A stretch of DNA of 64,000 nt from Bacteroidota bacterium (GTDB lineage Bacteria > Bacteroidota > Bacteroidia > Chitinophagales > Chitinophagaceae). Location of the stretch: NCBI GenBank assembly GCA_018267725.1, contig JAFDXY010000016.1, forward strand, positions 1-64,000, in the 5' to 3' direction. The notes below the pieces were generated by a model that was not told the DNA's origin, searched no databases, and worked only from the letters and a program-made list of their open reading frames with translations. This document shows, in pieces, positions 1 through 8,557 of this stretch. Each line of letters opens with the position of its first letter. Position 1 is the stretch's first letter. Made by a program: the position numbers and the translations under genes.

Positions 1-7
1 ATAATAT

Positions 8-919
8 TTAAAAATAAATTGTTGCAATAGTACCAAAAATTGCTTTTACCAACATTAACCCATCAATAATTATTAAATAATATAGAATAGATTGTCTGCG
101 GTGAAGTGAATAAGCAACTACTAATAATAAAATAAACGGAATGGCATTTAACAATATTCGTATTAACGAAAAACCTTGAGAGGTACTGTAAACTAAAAAA
201 GTACCAAAACCAATTACACAAAGCGGAATAATGATTAAGAAGATAGTTTTTCTTAAACCTACTCTTACCACAAATGTTTTTAGTTGTTGGTTATAATCTG
301 CTGCATAATCTTTTATATCAAACATAATACACAGCACCGTTACAAACATAAAATTTTTAATAAACAACAAACAGTTAATAAAAGCAATTTGTAAAGGAAT
401 ATTTTTTTCAATTGTATGAAATAAAAACGGATAAATAGTAACTAAACCACCCCATACAAAACCTATAACAAAAGGTTTTAAAAAACCTGTATTTCTTAAA
501 TTGTATTTTCCTAATTTTTTATTTTCAATTCCGTAATACAGTGCTGCTACCACAGGAAATATTAAAAGTAAAAACCATGTTTGCCATTGCATTTGCAAAA
601 CATTTCTCCATATATCTTTTAATAAAATTGCTATACATACAACGCCAATAAGTGTTAATAATAACTGACTATATATAACTAATTTTTTGTGCTGAACATA
701 CCATAATGTACGTTTATTATTTGTATTATAAGTTGTATTGGTTATGTATGCTTTTGTATAATACAAAACTGTAATGGTGAATAATAGAATGTAATACAGC
801 AAAGGGTTTAAAGGTAATTGTTGCTGAAAATTTGCTTCAATAGAAAGACCAATTGTACAAAAACCGTAAAAATAATTACCAAAAAAAATAAAGTGTATTA
901 TTGCTTTGGAGCGTTGCAT
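8..919 (-). CDS. UbiA-like integral membrane protein
   Basis: A 303-residue polytopic membrane protein with roughly eight hydrophobic segments. Its layout resembles the UbiA family, which transfers prenyl groups within the membrane. The second Asp-rich motif of that family is intact (DIKDYAAD, residues 201-208) and is followed by TFVVRVG, like the conserved stretch after this motif in UbiA enzymes. The first motif is degenerate: residues 61-70 read NTTYNTNNKR, with Asn where Mg-binding Asp is expected. The start codon shares one base with the stop codon of the upstream lipoprotein gene (TAATG), so the two are probably translationally coupled. Family membership is likely; substrate and activity are unknown. 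Confidence 0.65.
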   Translation of the reverse strand: MQRSKAIIHFIFFGNYFYGFCTIGLSIEANFQQQLPLNPLLYYILLFTITVLYYTKAYITNTTYNTNNKRTLWYVQHKKLVIYSQLLLTLIGVVCIAILLKDIWRNVLQMQWQTWFLLLIFPVVAALYYGIENKKLGKYNLRNTGFLKPFVIGFVWGGLVTIYPFLFHTIEKNIPLQIAFINCLLFIKNFMFVTVLCIMFDIKDYAADYNQQLKTFVVRVGLRKTIFLIIIPLCVIGFGTFLVYSTSQGFSLIRILLNAIPFILLLVVAYSLHRRQSILYYLIIIDGLMLVKAIFGTIATIYF

Positions 920-1371
920 TATTTAAGTAAAGTAATAATAGGTGAAACTAATGTATCGCTAACATTATTGGCTTTATCTTTTAAAACAAAACGGAAATAA
1001 GAAGAATCATTGATTGTGCCACAACCTGTTATAGGAACATATCCGCTGCTTGTTGTATTATAAGAAAAATTAATATCAAAATATCCTTTTAAATCTTTGG
1101 TTGCCGGAAAATCAGGTACTTTATATTTAACAGTAAAGTTTGTTCCGGGGGAGCTGGGGCAAGTTTTAGAAATTTTTTGTATCCACATTGTATCTTGAAT
1201 ATCGCCTTCTGCATCAGTAAAGTTTATTTGAAAATTTAATGTTTGCCCTTGCAAAAGCGTTAATGAATTAATACTTTTAAATGAAAGTTGTGGTTTAGAA
1301 GTAAATTGCCCTTTATTGCAGGCAATTATTGCAAAAGCTATTAACGTTACTATCAATAATTTTGTCTTCAT
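919..1371 (-). CDS. Predicted lipoprotein, unknown function
   Basis: A 150-residue protein with a lipoprotein signal peptide: charged MKTK start, hydrophobic core and lipobox ending IIAC, with Cys18 as the predicted lipidated residue. The mature part is beta-rich, with two further Cys residues that could form a disulfide. It may be an immunoglobulin-like fold (the stretch around FTDAEGDIQDT resembles the start of cadherin-like or PKD-like strands), but I do not recognise a family. It lies directly upstream of the UbiA-like gene with a one-base overlap, so it should be in the same operon. It is divergent from the LuxE-like gene. Localisation is probably outer membrane or periplasm. Confidence 0.75.
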   Translation of the reverse strand: MKTKLLIVTLIAFAIIACNKGQFTSKPQLSFKSINSLTLLQGQTLNFQINFTDAEGDIQDTMWIQKISKTCPSSPGTNFTVKYKVPDFPATKDLKGYFDINFSYNTTSSGYVPITGCGTINDSSYFRFVLKDKANNVSDTLVSPIITLLK

Positions 1372-1387
1372 ATTTTTTAATTCATTT

Positions 1388-1395
1388 CAAATGTA
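1388..1395 (-). promoter_or_regulatory. Promoter -7 box for lipoprotein/UbiA-like operon
   Basis: Read on the minus strand the sequence is TACATTTG, a perfect match to the Bacteroidota -7 element TAnnTTTG, 16 bases before the lipoprotein start codon. No clear -33 TTTG is visible. Confidence 0.4.
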
Positions 1396-1413
1396 AACAA
1401 TTCATTGCAACCA

Positions 1414-2400
1414 ATGACAGCCGAACAAGAATTGATTAACAGTATTTTTAATATTCATCATAACTTTAACCAAGTTGCTCAATCTGTTTTTTCTTTTCAA
1501 TATCAAAATAATAAAGTTTATAAACAATGGTGCAATTTAATGTGCCCGCAAATATCAGATGCACAATTTCAAATTTCTACTATTCCATTTTTACCTATTT
1601 CATTTTTTAAAACACACACAATTACATCAACCACATTTATACCACAGCAAATTTTTGAAAGTAGCGGAACAACTACAACTATTAACAGCCAACATTTAGT
1701 TAAAGACATTAATATTTATAAAACAAGTTTTATACAAACTTTTGAAACCTTTTACGGAAAAATAAATGAATGGTGCATCATTGGTTTGTTACCTTCTTAT
1801 TTAGAAAGAAATAATTCCTCGTTAGTAATGATGGTTGATGAAATGATTAAACTTTCTAACAACAGTCAAAGCGATTTTTATTTATATGAATTTGATAAAC
1901 TAAAAAATGTTTTAACCGAATTAGAAAACAAAAAACAAAAAACATTATTAATTGGTGTAACCTTTGGCCTGCTTGATTTTGCAGAGAAAAATAAAATGCA
2001 ATTAAATCATGTTGTTGTGATGGAAACAGGCGGAATGAAAGGCAGAAAAAAAGAATTAACACGTAACGAAGTACATAATTTTTTAAAAGAAAATTTAGGT
2101 GTGAAAGAAATACATTCGGAATATGGAATGACAGAATTATTATCGCAAGCATACTCAAAAAATAATGGCAAATTTATTTGCCCGCCTTGGATGAAAGTTG
2201 TGGTAAGAAGTGAAGAAGACCCTTTACAAATAAATTTTACAGGAAAAGGAATTTTAAATATTATTGATTTAGCTAATATTTGCAGTTGCTCTTTTATTGC
2301 CACAGATGATGTAGGTATTGTATATGAAGATGGTAGCTTTGAAGTAATTGGCAGAGTAGATAACAGCGATATTAGAGGTTGTAGTTTGTTGATAGTTTAA
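1414..2400 (+). CDS. LuxE-like acyl-adenylating protein
   Basis: A 328-residue protein of the LuxE/acyl-protein synthetase branch of the ANL adenylate-forming superfamily, which activates a fatty or aryl acid as acyl-AMP. Visible motifs are the phosphate-binding loop SSGTTTT, the EYGMTE motif that binds the adenylate, and the C-terminal TDDVG and GRVDNSD segments. The protein is shorter than ordinary acyl-CoA ligases and has the size expected of LuxE-type enzymes. I chose the ATG at 1414; the same frame has a TTG nine bases earlier, but it sits in a region with no sign of a start. There is no LuxC/LuxD or acyl-carrier gene next to it, so the acceptor is unknown. It stands alone and converges on dapD. 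Confidence 0.8.
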   Translation: MTAEQELINSIFNIHHNFNQVAQSVFSFQYQNNKVYKQWCNLMCPQISDAQFQISTIPFLPISFFKTHTITSTTFIPQQIFESSGTTTTINSQHLVKDINIYKTSFIQTFETFYGKINEWCIIGLLPSYLERNNSSLVMMVDEMIKLSNNSQSDFYLYEFDKLKNVLTELENKKQKTLLIGVTFGLLDFAEKNKMQLNHVVVMETGGMKGRKKELTRNEVHNFLKENLGVKEIHSEYGMTELLSQAYSKNNGKFICPPWMKVVVRSEEDPLQINFTGKGILNIIDLANICSCSFIATDDVGIVYEDGSFEVIGRVDNSDIRGCSLLIV

Positions 2401-2403
2401 GTT

Positions 2404-2470
2404 ATAGTCTATAGTCCATAGAATAAAAACATTTTTTACATACAACTATTAACTATGGACTATTAACTAT
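2404..2470. repeat. Imperfect 18-bp inverted repeat between convergent genes
   Basis: Arms at 2404-2421 and 2453-2470 are inverted copies with two mismatches; the inner 11 bp (ATAGTCCATAG and CTATGGACTAT) are perfect. The loop is 31 bases. It fills the gap between two converging stop codons, so it could act as a bidirectional terminator, or be a dispersed palindromic element of the kind seen between genes in many Bacteroidota. Confidence 0.6.
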
Positions 2471-2477
2471 CACCCCC

Positions 2478-3290
2478 CTACACACTTACATTAAAATCTC
2501 TTAAAGCATCGTTCAAACTTGTTTTTAAATCTGTGCTGGGCTTACGTTTGCCAATAATTAAAGCACAGTTTACGCCATAATTTCCTGCCGAAAATTGTTT
2601 TTGGTATGTACCCGGAATAACCACACTTCTTGCCGGAACAATACCTTTCGTTTCAATAGGTTCATTACCACTTACATCAATAATTTTAGTGCTTTGTGTT
2701 AGTACAACATTAGCACCTAATACTGCTTCTTTTTCTACACGCACACCTTCTACCACAATACTTCTACTTCCTAAAAAACAACCGTCTTCAATAATTACTG
2801 GGCTGGCTTGTAAAGGTTCTAATACTCCGCCAATACCAACGCCTCCACTTAAATGCACACCTTTACCAATTTGTGCACAACTACCAACGGTTGCCCATGT
2901 ATCAACCATGGTGCCTTCATCTACATAAGCACCAATATTTACATAGCTTGGCATTAGCACCACATTTTTTGCTAAGTAAGCACCATAACGTGCAACTGCA
3001 TGTGGCACTGCACGCACACCAATGCTTGCATAGTTTTTCTTTAATAACATTTTATCGTAAAATTCAAATGGAGCTACATCCCAAGTTTGCATTTGTTGTA
3101 TGCCAAAATATAATAATATGGCTTGTTTAACCCATTCGTTTACTTGCCATCCGTTTTCTGTAGGTGCAGCAGTTCTTAATCTTCCTTTATCTACCTCTTC
3201 AATTACTTCACGAACAGCATTGCTGTATTTTATATCTTTTAATAATTCACGGTTACTCCACGCTTCAGTAATTAATTGTTGTAATTCCAT
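2478..3290 (-). CDS. dapD: 2,3,4,5-tetrahydropyridine-2,6-dicarboxylate N-succinyltransferase
   Basis: DapD transfers succinyl from succinyl-CoA to tetrahydrodipicolinate in the succinylase branch of lysine and diaminopimelate synthesis. The 270-residue length is normal. The N-terminal helical domain (about 1-100) is followed by a left-handed beta-helix of hexapeptide repeats from about residue 100 to 235. Conserved family segments such as GAYVDEGTMVDTW, GSCAQIGK, SGGVGIGGVLEP and EDGCFLGSR are all present. The CDS is single and convergent with the LuxE-like gene. It is divergent from the thioredoxin gene at 3424. The call is secure. Confidence 0.97.
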   Translation of the reverse strand: MELQQLITEAWSNRELLKDIKYSNAVREVIEEVDKGRLRTAAPTENGWQVNEWVKQAILLYFGIQQMQTWDVAPFEFYDKMLLKKNYASIGVRAVPHAVARYGAYLAKNVVLMPSYVNIGAYVDEGTMVDTWATVGSCAQIGKGVHLSGGVGIGGVLEPLQASPVIIEDGCFLGSRSIVVEGVRVEKEAVLGANVVLTQSTKIIDVSGNEPIETKGIVPARSVVIPGTYQKQFSAGNYGVNCALIIGKRKPSTDLKTSLNDALRDFNVSV

Positions 3291-3423
3291 CTTTTATTTT
3301 TTTGCGAAAATAATTGGTTGAAGGTAATAAGCAGTTTTTTGTTTAATACTTGTTATTGTTAATTTTAAAATACTTTTTCTTCAGAAAGAAAAAACGAATT
3401 AATTTGTAATCAAACCTTGTTTC

Positions 3424-4149
3424 ATGAAATTATTTTTTTCGTTCGTATTTTCTTTTGCTGTTATTGTAAATCTTTCTGCTCAAATTAGACTTACAGTTAA
3501 TGATAAATCAATTATAAAAGATTCTTCGGGAATGGTTTACCCTTACGCTATTTGGGTAAAACTTATGCAAACCAACCAATACGGTTTAAAACCTGTGAAT
3601 GCTAAAGATGCAAAAACAGAATTTATTATTTATAAACTTTCAGAAAAAGAATTAACAAGAAGAGATTCACTAAAATCAAATTTGCCTAAACCTACCGAAA
3701 GCAGATTTTTTAGAACAGGCGATAAAATACATCCGTTTAAAGATAAAGATATTGATGGCAATAAATTTTCAATTAAAGATTTAAAAGGAAAAATTGTGGT
3801 GTTAAATTTTTGGTTTGTTGGCTGCCCGCCATGCAAAGCAGAAATTCCGGATTTAAATAGAGTTGTAGATAAGTATAAAGATAATGCCGATGTTGTTTTT
3901 ATAGCTATAGCTTTAGATGAAGAATATGCCATTAGAGAATTTATGAAAACTACTCCTTTCAAATATCATATAATTGATAATGGCCGTTACATTGCAAGCG
4001 GTAATTACGGCATAACTTCTTATCCAACTCATGTTATAATAGATAAAGAAGGCACTATTCGTTTTCATACTACCGGTTTAGGACCTGGCACCGTAACTTG
4101 GATTAATAAAACCATTGAAAGCCTTTTAAAAGAAGAAAACAAACCATAG
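3424..4149 (+). CDS. TlpA-like secreted thioredoxin-fold protein
   Basis: A 241-residue exported thiol:disulfide protein. A signal peptide covers about residues 1-19 (cleavage near LSAQ). An extension of about 80 residues precedes a thioredoxin/AhpC-TSA fold beginning near residue 97. The redox motif is GCPPC (Cys134, Cys137), typical of TlpA/ResA reductases, and the cis-proline loop TSYPTH is present. TlpA-type proteins reduce periplasmic disulfides, for example in cytochrome c maturation; ccmE and ccmF are in the same window but 55 kb away. The next gene, lpd, begins 100 bases downstream on the same strand but is probably unrelated in function. Confidence 0.88.
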   Translation: MKLFFSFVFSFAVIVNLSAQIRLTVNDKSIIKDSSGMVYPYAIWVKLMQTNQYGLKPVNAKDAKTEFIIYKLSEKELTRRDSLKSNLPKPTESRFFRTGDKIHPFKDKDIDGNKFSIKDLKGKIVVLNFWFVGCPPCKAEIPDLNRVVDKYKDNADVVFIAIALDEEYAIREFMKTTPFKYHIIDNGRYIASGNYGITSYPTHVIIDKEGTIRFHTTGLGPGTVTWINKTIESLLKEENKP

Positions 4150-4249
4150 CATTAGTTTTTTTCGTTTGCCTTGTTGGCTGTATTTTCGCACTCCGTTTTC
4201 TGAGCATAAAAAAACAAAATCAGAAACTTTACCTTTCAAATTTAAAAAT

Positions 4250-5656
4250 ATGGCATACGACGTAATTGTTATTGGTAGCGGCCCGGGTGGTTACCCTGCT
4301 GCTATTCGTGCTTCTCAATTAGGTTTTAAAGTAGCAATCATAGAAAAAGAAAGCTTGGGCGGAATTTGTTTAAACTGGGGCTGCATTCCTACCAAAGCAT
4401 TATTAAAAAGTGCACAGGTTTACGAATATTTAAAACATGCTGCAAACTATGGTATTAATGCAACAGGCAGTGCAGATTTTGGTGCTGTTATAAAACGTAG
4501 TCGTGGTGTAGCAGATAAAATGAGTAAAGGTGTTCAGTTTTTAATGAAGAAAAATAAAATTGATGTAATTATGGGTTACGGAAAAATTGCATCAAAAGGA
4601 AAAGTAGAAGTTTCTGCTGCCGATGGAAGCAAACAAATTATTGAAGCAAAATATATTGTTGTTGCAACGGGTGGAAGAAGTCGTGAATTACCCAACCTAA
4701 AACAAGATGGCAAAAAAGTTATTGGCTATCGCGAAGCAATGTCTTTAACACAACAACCCAAAAGTATAATTATAGTGGGTAGCGGTGCAATAGGTGTTGA
4801 GTTTGCTTATGTTTATAACAGCATGGGCACAAAAGTTACCATTGTAGAATTTATACCACGCATTGTACCTGTTGAAGATGAAGATGTAAGTAAAGAATTA
4901 GAAAAACAATATAAAAAACAAGGGATAGATATTATGACTAACGCTTCGGTTGAAGCTGTTGATACCAACGGTGCAGGCGTTAAAGCTTTGGTTAAAAAAC
5001 AAGATGGCAGCACTATTACTTTAGAAGCAGATATTGTTTTAAGTGCAGTAGGTGTTGTTGCAAACATTGAAAATATTGGTTTAGAAGAAAACGGTATTAA
5101 AACAGAAAAAGGAAAAATTGTTGTAGATAAATATCAGCAAACCAACGTAGCGGGCATTTACGCTATTGGCGATTGCAGCCCGGGGCAAGCATTGGCACAT
5201 GTTGCTGCTAAAGAAGGAATTAATGCAGCAGAACACATGGCATATTTAGAAAAGAAACATCATCATTTACCAGATACAATTGATTATAACAATATTCCAG
5301 GTTGTACTTATTGCACACCAGAAATTGCAAGTATTGGTTATACCGAAAAAGCAGCTAAAGAAGCAGGTTACGAATTAAAGGTTGGAAAATTTCCTTTAAT
5401 GGCAAGCGGAAAAGCAAGTGCAGCTGGCGCTACAGAAGGTTTTATAAAAGTAATTTATGATGCTAAATATGGCGAATTTTTAGGAGCACACATGATTGGT
5501 TATAACGTTACTGAAATGATTGCCGAAGTTTCTGTTGCCAGAAAATTAGAAACAACAGCACACGAAATTTTAAATGCCATTCATCCGCATCCAACAATTA
5601 GTGAAGGTGTTAAAGAAGCAACTGCAGTAGCTTACGGAGAAGCAATTGATATTTAA
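4250..5656 (+). CDS. lpdA: Dihydrolipoyl dehydrogenase (E3)
   Basis: A 468-residue flavoprotein disulfide reductase that reoxidises dihydrolipoamide in the 2-oxo acid dehydrogenase complexes using NAD. The FAD-binding GSGPGG is at residues 9-14, the redox-active pair is Cys40 and Cys45 (CLNWGC), the NAD-binding GSGAIGVEFA follows mid-protein, and the C-terminal catalytic His-Glu lies in HPHPTISE. The open frame runs further upstream to 4166, but the family starts at MAYDVIVIGSG, so ATG 4250 is the start. It is not next to sucA-sucB (46-50 kb), so it is probably shared by several complexes. Confidence 0.97.
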   Translation: MAYDVIVIGSGPGGYPAAIRASQLGFKVAIIEKESLGGICLNWGCIPTKALLKSAQVYEYLKHAANYGINATGSADFGAVIKRSRGVADKMSKGVQFLMKKNKIDVIMGYGKIASKGKVEVSAADGSKQIIEAKYIVVATGGRSRELPNLKQDGKKVIGYREAMSLTQQPKSIIIVGSGAIGVEFAYVYNSMGTKVTIVEFIPRIVPVEDEDVSKELEKQYKKQGIDIMTNASVEAVDTNGAGVKALVKKQDGSTITLEADIVLSAVGVVANIENIGLEENGIKTEKGKIVVDKYQQTNVAGIYAIGDCSPGQALAHVAAKEGINAAEHMAYLEKKHHHLPDTIDYNNIPGCTYCTPEIASIGYTEKAAKEAGYELKVGKFPLMASGKASAAGATEGFIKVIYDAKYGEFLGAHMIGYNVTEMIAEVSVARKLETTAHEILNAIHPHPTISEGVKEATAVAYGEAIDI

Positions 5657-5687
5657 TTAAAGAAGATAGAAATTGGAATATAGTAAG

Positions 5688-5720
5688 AAGGGTTAGAAAG
5701 AAATTTGTAATCCTTTTTTT
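5688..5720 (+). terminator. Terminator after lpd
   Basis: Stem AAGGGTTA/TAATCCTT (one G-T pair) followed by a run of eight T. It lies between the convergent lpd and the gene at 5723. Confidence 0.6.
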
Positions 5721-5722
5721 TA

Positions 5723-6220
5723 TTAAAACCGAATATTAACAACATAATGTTTATCAAATTCAGAAGCACTTTTATTCTTCCATAACTCAGTATTGTGTAA
5801 ATGAATTTTTTGTTTATATGTTATTGGAAAATAATAATGCTTTATTGGAATTGTTTTTGAAGTTATTTGTACAAATAATTTTTCTGTTTGATAATTACAC
5901 CAATTAAACAACGTAATTATTCTATTTTCAGCAAAATGATAAGCTGTATCATAAACGGCAGATGGATCTTTTACCATAACATTTGTTTGTCTTTTTTTCC
6001 ACCAGCTATAAAGTTCAAATTTGCTTACAATGGTATCATTTGTTGTAATTAAATAAATAGGCTCATGCTTTTCATTTACTAAGAATATATTGTAACTATC
6101 GAATTTATGGTTACTTTCCCAATTTAATAACACAATGCCTTTGCAATCCCAAGAACAGTGTTGTGAAAGGCAACTTATAACAAGAAAAAAGATAAAAGAT
6201 ATTAATAATCCAATTTTCAT
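5723..6220 (-). CDS. Secreted protein of unknown function
   Basis: A 165-residue protein with an N-terminal signal sequence (MKIGLLISFIFFLVISCLSQ); the SC at residues 16-17 gives a weak lipobox, so it could be either cleaved or lipidated. The mature part carries three more Cys residues and many aromatic residues, with alternating beta-strand-like segments. I do not recognise a family. It stands between two convergent/divergent neighbours, lpd and the histidine phosphatase gene, with no operon partner. The codon use looks like its neighbours. Confidence 0.7.
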   Translation of the reverse strand: MKIGLLISFIFFLVISCLSQHCSWDCKGIVLLNWESNHKFDSYNIFLVNEKHEPIYLITTNDTIVSKFELYSWWKKRQTNVMVKDPSAVYDTAYHFAENRIITLFNWCNYQTEKLFVQITSKTIPIKHYYFPITYKQKIHLHNTELWKNKSASEFDKHYVVNIRF

Positions 6221-6282
6221 TCATTTATTTTTTGTGTAAGTTATTGTAAAGTGAATGTAATTGGCAATAAAAATTTTTTTGT

Positions 6283-6795
6283 ATGAAATTTATATTCAAA
6301 CTATATGCTATTACAGTTGTTACAGTAATGTTTTGTTTAAAAAGTTTTTCGCAAACAACTATTATTTTATTACGCCATGCAGAAAAAGATACAACTGTTC
6401 AAGGTTCTACAACAATGAATGCTAATCCGCCATTATCTGAAAAAGGAAAACATCGTGCAATACGTTTAATGAGTGAATTAAAAAAATACCATCCCAATTT
6501 AATTTATTCAACAGATTACATCAGAACAAAATCTACCATTCAACCCATAGCACAAAAATTCAATAAAGAAATTTTAATTTATAATGTAAAAGAACAAAGC
6601 AAATTGGCAAATGAATTATTAGCAATTGAAAATAAAACAATTATAGTTGTTGGCCATTCTAACACAATACCTTTATTAGCCAATATGATTATGCAACAAA
6701 ATTTGTTTACGTTAATGGATGATAATGATTATAAACATTATTGGATAATAACTATTAAAAACGGTAAAGCCACTGCTTGCATAAAAGAATATTAA
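6283..6795 (+). CDS. Exported histidine phosphatase family protein
   Basis: A 170-residue member of the phosphoglycerate mutase-like histidine phosphatase superfamily. A signal peptide occupies about residues 1-24 (ending SFSQ). The catalytic signature is LLRHAEKD with Arg31 and His32; the second phosphate-binding Arg is in STDYIRTKST and the second His is His125 in VVGHSNT. The protein is short, in the size range of SixA-type phosphohistidine phosphatases, but export argues for a different substrate such as a periplasmic phosphoester. The substrate cannot be told from sequence. Confidence 0.88.
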   Translation: MKFIFKLYAITVVTVMFCLKSFSQTTIILLRHAEKDTTVQGSTTMNANPPLSEKGKHRAIRLMSELKKYHPNLIYSTDYIRTKSTIQPIAQKFNKEILIYNVKEQSKLANELLAIENKTIIVVGHSNTIPLLANMIMQQNLFTLMDDNDYKHYWIITIKNGKATACIKEY

Positions 6796-6855
6796 ATAAT
6801 TTGTTATAACAGCAGAGTATTCATAATCTCATTTACCGCAAAACCTTTATTACCT

Positions 6856-6863
6856 TACATTTG
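6856..6863 (+). promoter_or_regulatory. Promoter -7 box for prfC
   Basis: TACATTTG matches TAnnTTTG. It lies 80 bases before the prfC start, so the leader contains the inverted repeat at 6895-6939. Confidence 0.4.
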
Positions 6864-6894
6864 CGGCTTCAAAAATGAAGATGATAAGTTGGAG

Positions 6895-6939
6895 AAGTCT
6901 GTAAGTCAGACTATCGAAAACTTGCTGACTTACAGACTT
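6895..6939 (+). repeat. Perfect 15-bp inverted repeat abutting the prfC start
   Basis: AAGTCTGTAAGTCAG at 6895-6909 and its exact reverse complement at 6925-6939 enclose a 15-base loop. The 3' arm ends four bases before the prfC ATG. In the mRNA this would be a strong hairpin beside the initiation codon, so it may limit translation; it may also be a mobile palindromic repeat. Confidence 0.85.
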
Positions 6940-6943
6940 AAAC

Positions 6944-8530
6944 ATGAAATACGAAAAAGAAATAAACAGAAGAAGAACTTTTGCCATCATCTCTCACCCC
7001 GATGCAGGTAAAACAACATTAACGGAAAAATTATTGTTGTTTGGTGGTGCCATTCAAACAGCGGGTGCCGTAAAAAGCAATAAAATAAAAAAACATGCCA
7101 CCAGTGATTTTATGGAAATTGAACGCCAACGTGGTATTAGCGTTGCAACAAGTGTAATGACTTTTGAATATAAAACTTGTTTAATTAATTTATTAGATAC
7201 TCCGGGACACAAAGATTTTGCTGAAGATACATATAGAACATTAACGGCTGTTGATAGTGTTATTCTTGTTATTGATAGTGTAAATGGCGTAGAAGATCAA
7301 ACAAGAAGATTAATGGAAGTATGCCGAATGAGAGATACACCTGTAATTGTTTTTATTAATAAAATGGATAGAGACGGTAAAAACCGATTTGATTTATTAG
7401 AAGAAATTGAAAAAGAATTAAAAATTAGTTTGCACCCAATGACTTTACCAATTAACAGCGGTAAAGATTTTAAAGGTGTATATAATTTACATAATAAAAG
7501 TTTATTATTATTTACAGCCAACACAAAAGCAGATGAAGAAGATGCTTTTGTAATTAGTAATTTAAGTGATAATATTTTAGACAATAAAATTGGCGAAAGA
7601 GATGCTGCCCAACTGCGTGAAGATGTAGAATTAGTTGATGGTGTTTATGGCGAATTAAATGTGAAAGATTATTTAGCAGGAAAAATTGCCCCCGTATTTT
7701 TTGGAAGTGCCGTAAATAATTTTGGTGTAAAAGAAATGTTAGATACATTTATAAACGTAGCACCAACACCACTTTGCAGAGAAACAAGTGTAAGAGAAAT
7801 TTGCCCGGGTGAAGATAAATTCAGTGGTTTTGTTTTTAAAATTCATGCCAATTTAGACCCTAAGCATAGAGATAGAATTGCATTTATGAGAATATGCAGC
7901 GGTAAGTTTGAGCGTAATAAATATTACCATCATGTGCGTTTAGATAAAGACATTCGTTTTAGTAATCCTTATTCTTTTTTAGCAAGAAGTAAAGATGTAA
8001 TTGAAGATGCCTTTCCCGGAGATGTAATTGGTTTGTTTGATACAGGTAATTTTAAAATTGGTGATACCTTAACTGAAGGAGAAAATTTTTTCTTCACAGG
8101 TATTCCAACTTTTTCTCCCGAAATATTTAAAGAGTTGGTTAATAAAGATCCTATGAAAACAAAACAATTAGAAAAAGGAATTCAACAACTAACCGATGAA
8201 GGCGTAGCACAATTATTTACACAATTTGGCGGTAATAAAAAAATTATTGGTTGTGTAGGAGAATTACAATTTGAAGTTATACAATATCGGTTATTACATG
8301 AATACAGTGCTGCCTGCGAGTTTAGAGCTTTACCGTTTTACAAAGCTTGTTGGCTTACAAGTAAAGATGAAAAAAAGTTAGAAGATTTTTTACGATTTAA
8401 ACAAACCAATAGTGCAGAAGATAAAGATGGTAACCCAGTTTATCTTGCACAAAGCGAATGGTTTTTAAATACAGAAATTACCAACAATCCAGATATTGAA
8501 TTTCATTTTTCAAGTGAAGTACATAAATAA
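6944..8530 (+). CDS. prfC: Peptide chain release factor 3
   Basis: RF3 is the translational GTPase that recycles RF1/RF2 from the ribosome after peptide release. The 528-residue length is normal for the family. The P-loop [12 protein letters not shown] is at residues 18-29, with switch II DTPGH, the NKMD base-recognition motif and the RF3-specific region [14 protein letters not shown]. The C-terminal domain III-like part ([13 protein letters not shown]) is intact. The start is fixed by the family N-terminus (about ten residues before the P-loop segment) and by the hairpin ending just upstream. It is convergent with the lactonase gene, with 27 bases between. Confidence 0.97.
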   Translation: MKYEKEINRRRTFAIISHPDAGKTTLTEKLLLFGGAIQTAGAVKSNKIKKHATSDFMEIERQRGISVATSVMTFEYKTCLINLLDTPGHKDFAEDTYRTLTAVDSVILVIDSVNGVEDQTRRLMEVCRMRDTPVIVFINKMDRDGKNRFDLLEEIEKELKISLHPMTLPINSGKDFKGVYNLHNKSLLLFTANTKADEEDAFVISNLSDNILDNKIGERDAAQLREDVELVDGVYGELNVKDYLAGKIAPVFFGSAVNNFGVKEMLDTFINVAPTPLCRETSVREICPGEDKFSGFVFKIHANLDPKHRDRIAFMRICSGKFERNKYYHHVRLDKDIRFSNPYSFLARSKDVIEDAFPGDVIGLFDTGNFKIGDTLTEGENFFFTGIPTFSPEIFKELVNKDPMKTKQLEKGIQQLTDEGVAQLFTQFGGNKKIIGCVGELQFEVIQYRLLHEYSAACEFRALPFYKACWLTSKDEKKLEDFLRFKQTNSAEDKDGNPVYLAQSEWFLNTEITNNPDIEFHFSSEVHK

Positions 8531-8557
8531 ATTGATGCATCTTGTTGAAGAAAATAT

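Noticed and set aside
4166..4249. Upstream extension of lpd by 28 residues.
   Set aside because: Not conserved in E3 enzymes; the FAD-binding segment begins right after ATG 4250.
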